This document shows positions 30,559-37,124 of a DNA stretch of 37,124 bases, piece by piece. How positions within the stretch are numbered: position 1 is the first letter of the stretch; each line of letters opens with the position of its first letter. The stretch is taken from assembly GCA_027603945.1 (NCBI GenBank), contig JADIIU010000121.1, positions 1 to 37,124 on the forward strand, given 5' to 3'. The notes under the pieces are model-generated. The model did no database searches. It saw nothing but the letters and a program-made list of their open reading frames with translations, and had not been told where the DNA came from. Source of the DNA: Terramyces sp. JEL0728. Lineage: Eukaryota > Chytridiomycota > Chytridiomycetes > Rhizophydiales > Terramycetaceae. Position numbers and translations under genes: made by a program.

Positions 30559-32202
30559 TTAATTTATTAATTGGCTGATATCCACTGGCTTAACTTCCGA
30601 TTTAGGCTTTTGAGCAGTATAATGCCAGTAAACAGACTTGCACTCCCCATATTCTAGCGCGATTTGCTGTGATTCGCAACTTTCTAAATGTTTCAGAATA
30701 TTGTAGAAATTAGATTCTCTATTGTATGTTTTCGCATGGAGATTGAGAATGGTGTAATGGCTTTCCAAGTACTGCTGGATTTGCTCGTTTGTATATTTCA
30801 ATGTTGCCTTTGGTTTCTTGTGCTTTAAAGTGCAGATCAAAATAAACGCAGATTCGAGTATTAGTAATGGAAAGTAGGTATTTAGATATTCTATCGAATC
30901 CGGGTTGGATATAAATAGATCCAATAGCATCCCGTTTTCCATTGCAGCATCAACCGCTTCTTTGAAATAAAGTCCATTGTGAATCTTCTTGCAAGTCAAA
31001 ATACTCTTCAATATCTTTGGATTGAGCAATATTACTTTTAAACAGTTCATTTGGATCATACAAAACAATATGATCCAGGTTTTCTGTGGATTTACGATAT
31101 TTCCGTCCTTGACTGTTTTGATTTTATGTTGAAATAATTCATTTGCGCTATCCTTCAGGTCATTGATTGATGATAATACAGTCCCCAAGACATAATTTGC
31201 GTTTGGGAGGGTGTTGCTTAGTTCGTTATACACATATTTATCGACTTTAATTTGTATCCGTAGCAATAGCACACGATACGCTTGAAAGTGAAGTCCTTTT
31301 GCACTGGGAGTGTACCAATTGGGACTCTGCATCACCTCCTGCGTATAATAATCCGGTAATTTTTCTTCTATAGAGCTAGCTACTGGTAAAAACAAATTAT
31401 TTTCATCACTTGCAATGATATCCTCGTCGTTTTTCCGTCCGACTGCATATCCTTGAAATATGCACCACCATATCCTTCTATAATTTTCCTTTTCCCACTC
31501 ATCAAGAGTCAATTTTTCGATTCCATCTTCTGTATTCAGCCCAATACTTTTTGCGATTATTGCTGCGTACTTTAGATATAACAGTGCATTGTTCTTTTGC
31601 AAACCTAGGTAAAGCAGTGCTTACGAAAACAAGTTATGGCGATATGGTTTAAAGTAAGAGCTGCGTCTGGCGATCTATCGTTGATGAAGGGATGGCTGGC
31701 GCTCTTTTCAAGGTATATATTCGCCAATTCGACTCGGTTGCGAACAAAAGGTGGTGTGTATTCAACAAACAAGGCCCCATTAGCACACAAGACATACATT
31801 AGCGGCTTGAACCGTTGACAGGCTAGCCGCAAGTAATCTTCCATCACAAAAAAGTAGTGAAATTTGAACTTTTTGAAATATATTTCCAGCAGCGCATCTA
31901 AATTTTTGTCAAAGAGTCGCTGCTCTAATTCTGAAGAAAAAGAAACTGTCTCAGGCAGGTTCCTGTTGTTTTTCTTTGCCCAGTCTATTTTATGTGGTAT
32001 CAACAGCATAGATTCCAGTGTTCCTATCCGAACTTGCCAATTTACAATATCCTGCGGGTAATACCTTGAAATGCTGTAAACGCAAGGGACGTCTTTCGAT
32101 TTACATAGAACACAAGGCTGCTCTCTGTTGCACTTTTTTTTCTAGCTGTCAAGATCTACTTACTCGTTGGATACATAAATCGCAGGTATTGTTGTATTTC
32201 AT
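30559..32202 (-). CDS. Zinc-cluster transcription factor 9
   Basis: Three exons (32202-32164, 32141-31625, 31604-30559), introns of 22 and 20 nt, 533 aa. Exon 1 MKYNNTCDLCIQR; cluster C7, C10, C17, C23, C26, C33 with QRKKK between Cys2 and Cys3. Linker WQVRIGTLESMLLIP is weaker as a heptad than in paralogues. Middle region EWEKENYRRIWW. Intron 1 contains an early AG (GACAG) four bases before the used CTAG; the early site would be out of frame. Intron 2's branch region is atypical (TTTACC). C-terminus YWHYTAQKPKSEVKPVDISQLIN. Confidence 0.9.
30563..30568 (-). terminator. AATAAA poly(A) signal within LIN-stop codons, gene 9
   Basis: TTA-ATA-AAT-TAA encodes Leu-Ile-Asn-stop and contains AATAAA. 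Confidence 0.5.
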
Positions 32203-32454
32203 TTTGTGTCTGGCTTGCTTTTTTTCGGGGAAGAGGACGGAAAAAAATCCGTTGGGGAAAAATAGCTGAACGATGAAGTAAATACAAGCGGGAATAGGGG
32301 AGCGCTAGCTAGCAGTCTAATGGGATATGCCCCCTGCACTATTTGTTATATCTAGCGTATTTATAGCAGTTACGTCACTAACGTGATTATGAGTAACTAT
32401 GAATCATCAATAACATAATTAGTCCGCTACACTTGATTTTATTCTATATTAAAA

Positions 32455-34104
32455 TCAATCAATTAATTGGCTGATGTCTACAGTTTTTACTTCAGGTTTA
32501 GGTTTTTGCGCATTGAAATGCCAGTTTTCCGCTCTAAGCTCCCCATACTTTAGAACTATAAATTCTGGATCCAAACCTTCCAGATACTTCAAGATATTGT
32601 AAAACGTGCATTCTCTGTTGTACACCGTAGCTAGTCGCAGCAGAAACTGGTAGTGGATATCCAAGCATTCCAGCAGTCTGTCCATGGGATATGTGCTATT
32701 TTTGCCAGGCAAGCTCAACTTTATTGTGAGCAGCAGTATAAAAGCTGATTCCAAAGTCATTACCGGATAGTACGTGTTCAAGTATTCTTCAGATGACTTA
32801 TTTTGAATGAAGCATTCAATCACATTTGCATTATCAATCGCTGCACTGACCGCGTGTTCAAAGTAAATTCCAAACCGGACCTTCTTTTTGCAGAGCACGT
32901 TTTTTAATATATTCGGGTTTAAAACTGAGAGTTTGATGTAATTAAAGTAGACATTGGTATATAGCACAATCCATGTTGTTTCTGGTTCGCAAATAGTTGC
33001 GGATTTGACTTTTTCAATATGATCTTCAAATATACTTTGTACGTTGTATTCGAATTCGTTTAGCGACGCCAATATCGACGCAAGAGCGTAGCTTGCGTTT
33101 TTCATCCCACCAGCCAATACACTGAATATGTATTGATCAGTTTGGATTTGAATTTTATGGAGGATTACTTTGTACGCCTGAAAGTCCAGCCCGCTGAATG
33201 TGGGAGTAAACCATTCATTTCCAGACATTGTGTCTATTCCAACGTAATCCAGGGCCGAATGTGGGGTTGTTGTGCCAAACGGTCTCGGCAAAAAGACTTG
33301 GTTTTCGCTAAACAGAGCCAGATCAGTATTATTAATACGTGCTACAGCGTAAAATTGATAGACGAACCACCATATTCGCCTGAAATATTCCTGTTCATCG
33401 GGATCACAAGTAATTTTCGCAATTCCTTTTTCTGTGTTCATCCCCAAGCACCTTGCCATAGTTACCGCATAGTTTAAATATAGTAAATGGTTTCCCTTTT
33501 GTAATCCTACATTAACACTTGAATTACTGAATGTTGCTATCGCAATGTGGGTGAGGGTTAAAACAGATATCGGAGATTTTTCCGTCACAAATGGGAAGCT
33601 AGCTGCCTTTTCCAGATATATGATGGCCAGCTCCACCCTGTTTAGCACTCCAACAGGTGTGCGATCAATAAATATGGCGCCGTTTGAGCAAAAAACGTTT
33701 TTCAACGGTTCAAATCTGTTGGCCGACTGGCGGAGATATTCTTCTGGCAGATAGAAATAGTTCCAATTGTATTTTCTGAAATACAATTCCATTAGATAGT
33801 CATGGTTGTCGATAAATAATGTCCTCTGGAGTTTTTCTGAGAGTACAAGTTCGTCGTGAGCAGCTGGAATCCGCTTTTCCCATGGATATTTATATGGGAC
33901 AATTAGAAATACTTCCAGTTTCCGTATTCGTTCCTCCCACTGTCTGATATCTGACAATTCGAGTTTTCCTAATGTGTAGTGACAATCTGCGTTCCTAGAT
34001 ACACAATAACTACAGGGATGCTGCCTATTGCACTTTTTTTTCTAAATATTTAGTTGTATATCTACCCTCTGTATACAGAAATCGCAAGTAATATTATACT
34101 TCAT
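32455..34104 (-). CDS. Zinc-cluster transcription factor 10
   Basis: Three exons (34104-34066, 34041-33528, 33506-32455), introns of 24 and 21 nt, 534 aa. Exon 1 MKYNITCDFCIQR; cluster C7, C10, C17, C23, C26, C33. Linker WEERIRKLEVFLIVP; middle region EQEYFRRIWWFVY. Intron 1 (24 nt, the longest here) ends with an in-frame TAG. Intron 2 (21 nt) has no in-frame stop, so retention would add seven residues (SNSSVNV) and replace the Arg codon; removal gives TFRLQKGN as in paralogues. C-terminus NWHFNAQKPKPEVKTVDISQLID. The TTAATTGATTGA end has no AATAAA. Confidence 0.9.
33507..33527 (-). other. Stop-free 21-nt intron
   Basis: GTAATT start, GTTAAT branch-like motif, GTAG end. The only intron here whose length is a multiple of three and that contains no in-frame stop. 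Its position equals intron 2 of eight paralogues. Confidence 0.8.
34042..34065 (-). other. 24-nt intron (longest in the window)
   Basis: GTAGAT start, ACTAAAT branch-like region, TTTAG end. Removal restores the zinc cluster (CIQR|KKKC). Phase 0, the last triplet is TAG. Confidence 0.85.
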
Positions 34105-34703
34105 TTTAAAAAGCAAAAAACCCTTAATTTTCGTTTTAGGGGACGCGCGGGTGGATATTGGCATCCGCCTCTTAATACTCGGAACCCAAAAACAAAAAAT
34201 GGCCCAAAGCGGCACAAACACATAACAATGGAGTGAAGCGTCTCGAATCTTCCATCCCGTTGTTCTCCACTCCGCATCTTGGACCTTGTCTAGGTTGCAG
34301 CCTGATTAAACCTGAGCTGCGTTTGAATCGCGGGAAATTCGCGGAAAAATAATATCTCTACAGCCAAAAGCATAACAAATAAAAGGAGACTGCCAGTTTC
34401 AACAATTTGAACTTTTTTTGCTTGTTTTATCGTCCTATCACTGATCACTGCTAATTTGATTTCAAAAGTTTTCTTGAAAATTTGGCTCGTATTTTGAGAC
34501 ACCCGAATATCTGGATTGTGCTGCGCTGGCCCCGAAATAGAGTGGAAATTAACGTTGAATCAACAATACTACATTTGGCAACTATTTCTGTTTTTTGTCA
34601 AACTCCAGTAATATTGAACCATCTTGGTGTAGCAGATTGCATACCACCCGATCCGTCCCAAAAATCTTCAATCCCCAATTGAAACAAAAAGTTGGGTTAC
34701 AAA
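34105..34703. other. Intergenic region between zinc-cluster genes 10 and 11
   Basis: About 600 bp. A 70-codon minus frame (34290-34502) with one hydrophobic stretch is present but has no family resemblance or poly(A) context; not called. No RNA gene seen. Confidence 0.4.
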
Positions 34704-36346
34704 CTAATTTATTAATTCACTAATGTCAACAATCTTCTTTTCTGGCTTGGGCTTTTGCGAATTAAAATGCCAATTGGATGCTTTTAGTTCACCATACCGC
34801 AACGCCAATTGTTCAGAGCTGAAACTTTCCAAGTCTCGTAATATATAGTGGAACGTCGGCTCTCTATTGTACGTCGTTGCGTGTAAGAGCAGAATCTTGT
34901 GGTGAATGTCAAGACAGGCTTGTAGCTGCTGTTGCGAAATATTGAAATAACTCTGTGGAACTATTTGCTTTATACTGCACAGCAAGATGAATGCAGATTC
35001 AAGCACCAATACAGGAAAGTAGGTGTTCAAGTACTCCAGAGACCAAGGCTTGGCTAGGAATAGCTGGATTAGCTGCGCATTCAGAACAGCAGCGTCCAAC
35101 GCTTCTTTGAAATATATCCAAGAGCACGCTTTCTTTTTCACAAGTATATGCTTGAGTAATTTAGGGTTGATTACATTGATTTTCATGCAGTTCATTTTAA
35201 TATTTGCAAATACTATCACCCAGGTAACTTTTGGATTCGTGATGGCATTGGCGACTATTTGGGAAATATGATTGGCAAATATATGGCTTGAGTTGTAGAT
35301 TAATTCTTTAATTGACGAAATGATACAACCAATAGCGTAATTTCCATTCCAACTGTTGTTACATAGTTCACTGAAAATATATTTGTCTATTAGCACACTG
35401 ATTTTTGATGAAATTACCCGATACGCTTCAAAGTTCAGCCCTGGCACGCTTGGTGTATACCAACTTTCATCTGATACGATATCCACGAGATAATGATCGG
35501 TAACGCCGTGGGAAATTGGGGTATCCAAAGATTTGGGTAGAAATACTTTGTTGTCCGACGAGAGTATTATTTCCTCACTGTTGCGTGAAACAGAAAACGA
35601 TTGATACATGAACCACCATATTCTTCTGATATTTTCCTTTTCCATGTCATTTGACGACAATTTCGCTATACCATCCTCGGTGTTAATCCCAACTTTTTTC
35701 GCTACCAGGACCGCATACTGGAAAAATACCTTTTCAGAGCCATTTCGCAGTCCTACGTTTAAGAGTAATATTACTAAAGCTTGCCAAGGCAATATGTCCT
35801 AAAGTTAATGGAGCTAGGGGAGATGTTTCTGTCATAAAATTGAAGCTTGCAGCTTTTTGAAAATATAGATTTGCTAACTCCAGCCTGTTTTTAATCCCAA
35901 CCGGAGTGGATTCCGCAAATAATGCTCCATTAGCATACAAGATATACTTTAGAGGTGGAAAGTTACGAGCTCCTTCCCTCAGATATTCTTCCGTCACATA
36001 AAAATACATCCAGTTAAATTTTTGAAAGAATGATTCCAATAGATAATTATGGTCCTGTTCAAATAACTCCTTTTGTAGTTTTTCCGTCAGGTTGAATTCC
36101 ATTGCCTTGGACGGTATACGTATTTCCCAGCTGTATTTATATGGTACTATCAGCAGCAGTTCAAGCTTGCGGATACGATGCTCCCATTTTGCAATATCGG
36201 AAGCTTCTAATTTTCCATACGAATAGTGACAGTTTTCATTCCGAGAAATACAATAACTGCAAGGATGTTCCCTGTTACATTTCTTTTTCTGGGTTAATAA
36301 TACTTACTCTTTGGATACACAAATCGCAAGTAGTGTTTATTTTCAT
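34704..36346 (-). CDS. Zinc-cluster transcription factor 11
   Basis: Three exons (36346-36308, 36288-35775, 35752-34704), introns of 19 and 22 nt, 533 aa. Exon 1 MKINTTCDLCIQR; cluster C7, C10, C17, C23, C26, C33, very close to that of gene 10 (PCSYC(V/I)SRN). Linker WEHRIRKLELLLIVP; middle region DMEKENIRRIWW. Removal of intron 2 turns an otherwise open but divergent reading into SFRLRNGSEKVF. C-terminus NWHFNSQKPKPEKKIVDISELIN. It is the most 5' gene of the 28.7-36.3 kb block. Confidence 0.9.
34708..34713 (-). terminator. AATAAA poly(A) signal within LIN-stop codons, gene 11
   Basis: TTA-ATA-AAT-TAG encodes Leu-Ile-Asn-stop and contains AATAAA. Confidence 0.5.
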
Positions 36347-36651
36347 GTAGGAATAGATAAAGAAGGTTCCCTGAGCAACACGAAAACACGAAAATACTTC
36401 CGGAAATTATTCCCGCTGTTTGAAATGGGGATGCTCCAACCCAAGATAGCACCGTACCGCTACACGGGTATTCTTAGGATGGAAATGGTTGATATTACGA
36501 GCAATGGCGCTAGTGGAACATTGCTATTGAACAGTGGTTTTCAAACTGTTTTTTCTATAGGCCGCCTGCCCCTTTGCTCTGGCCAATCAAATTCACAAAT
36601 CAAAAAAAGAGACAGAGACAAAAATGAGATGAAATCAATCTAAAAATTTAT
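36347..36651. other. Intergenic region upstream of zinc-cluster gene 11
   Basis: About 300 bp between the start of zinc-cluster gene 11 and the stop of GH16 copy 2. A plus-strand frame overlapping 36311-36643 appears to be chance. Confidence 0.4.
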
Positions 36652-36652
36652 T
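36647..36652 (-). terminator. AATAAA poly(A) signal overlapping stop, GH16 copy 2
   Basis: The end reads TGA-ATAAA: the A of the stop codon starts AATAAA. Confidence 0.5.
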
Positions 36653-37124
36653 CAACACTCCTTGTAGATTTTAACCCAGTCGACAGCCATAGCACCAGTG
36701 GTATCAGATGGCCAGGTAGGTCCCCATTGCCCCTTTGCATTCCAGAAATCCAAGGCTCCAGTTTGAGTAGTGGAGGACCATGGTCTAGAGCTATCAGATG
36801 GAAAGTATTCATTCATTCCACCAACAGCAACGTTCATGATCAAATAGAATTCTTGGTCAAAAGGTGCGCTTGGATGAGTAGATGGCCATGGGCTTTGCAT
36901 GTTCCCAAAGTTGCCTTGCTTCCACATATTAACAGTGTTTACATTAAGTACAATATTCGTTGGGTTGTCGACATAAGTGATGATGTTGGTGGAGTTCCAG
37001 AGCATTCCAAAGACATGGAAATCGTCTGCAAATGTCCCGCTTGGAAGAGTATACGTTTGGTGGGTCTGAGGATATCTATTGTGGGAGTAATCTGGACCCC
37101 AGTGCAGAGTTGAACCCATCTGAT
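36652..37124 (-). CDS. GH16 beta-glucanase-like gene, 3' part (copy 2, cut by window edge)
   Basis: The frame is open to the right edge, so the 5' part, including any catalytic E-x-D-x-x-E, lies outside. The visible part is the C-terminal half of a GH16 lectin-like jelly-roll domain (MGSTLHWGPDYS, PFDQEFYLIMNVAVGG, AVDWVKIYKEC). By eye it differs from copy 1 at about ten of 465 bases, five of them changing residues (for example S/N and D/N near TYVD, and a KSC/KEC end). GH16 members of this type hydrolyse or bind beta-1,3-glucan at the cell wall or outside the cell. Whether this copy is intact cannot be judged here. Confidence 0.8.
   Translation of the reverse strand, partial: QMGSTLHWGPDYSHNRYPQTHQTYTLPSGTFADDFHVFGMLWNSTNIITYVDNPTNIVLNVNTVNMWKQGNFGNMQSPWPSTHPSAPFDQEFYLIMNVAVGGMNEYFPSDSSRPWSSTTQTGALDFWNAKGQWGPTWPSDTTGAMAVDWVKIYKEC

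Noticed and set aside
34290..34502. 70-codon minus-strand frame with one hydrophobic segment
   Set aside because: Isolated, no homology recognised, no exon or poly(A) context.
16277..36346. Zinc-cluster genes as frameshifted or stop-broken pseudogenes
   Set aside because: Each break is removed by a 19-24-nt GT(GC)-AG segment with a branch motif, at conserved positions, restoring conserved protein sequence. Introns explain all of them.
1..37124. tRNA, rRNA, CRISPR array or transposase
   Set aside because: I looked for tRNA B-box-like GTTCGANNC, repeat-spacer patterns and transposase or reverse transcriptase motifs in the intergenic parts and saw none I could support.

Overview
This window looks like compact nuclear DNA of a fungus. 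The two best taxonomic markers are eleven zinc-cluster (Zn2Cys6, Gal4-type) transcription factors, a class essentially restricted to fungi, and clear orthologues of VPS2, SPB4 and mitochondrial SSB. The code is standard. A crinkler-like P-loop protein and very small introns make an early-diverging (non-Dikarya) fungus more likely than a yeast or mould, but I cannot name the genus.

The most striking property is the introns. I could place 33 of them by protein homology and reading frame, and all are 19-24 nt long (25 of the 33 are 19 or 20 nt). They start GTA (one GTTTGT, one GCAAGT), carry a YTAAY-like branch motif a few bases from the end, and end in AG. Because of them, ordinary ORF finding breaks most genes here. 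In particular the first exon of every zinc-cluster gene is only 10-14 codons and is easily missed.

Layout. 1-8.6 kb: MFS drug-type transporter (+), intronless crinkler-like P-loop protein (+), repetitive GPI-type wall protein (+), J-domain membrane protein (-), mitochondrial SSB (-), and a secreted GPI-type cysteine protein (-). 8.6-12.4 kb: two zinc-cluster genes (+). 12.4-15.5 kb: DUF1365 protein (-) and two tandem seven-helix membrane proteins (-). 15.6-16.1 kb: a 5'-truncated GH16 glucanase fragment (-). 16.3-25.3 kb: five zinc-cluster genes head to tail (-). 25.8-28.5 kb: VPS2 (-) and SPB4 (+) sharing a 40-bp divergent start region, then a small hypothetical ORF (-). 28.7-36.3 kb: four more zinc-cluster genes (-). 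36.65 kb to the end: a second GH16 copy, about 98% identical to the first and cut by the window edge.

The genes are packed tightly. Convergent stop codons lie 1 bp and 22 bp apart, and in more than half of the genes an AATAAA poly(A) signal overlaps, lies inside, or lies within about 20 nt of the stop codon, implying very short 3' UTRs. The zinc-cluster genes form one tandemly expanded family with two C-terminal subtypes. No metabolic cluster accompanies them, so their targets cannot be read from this window.
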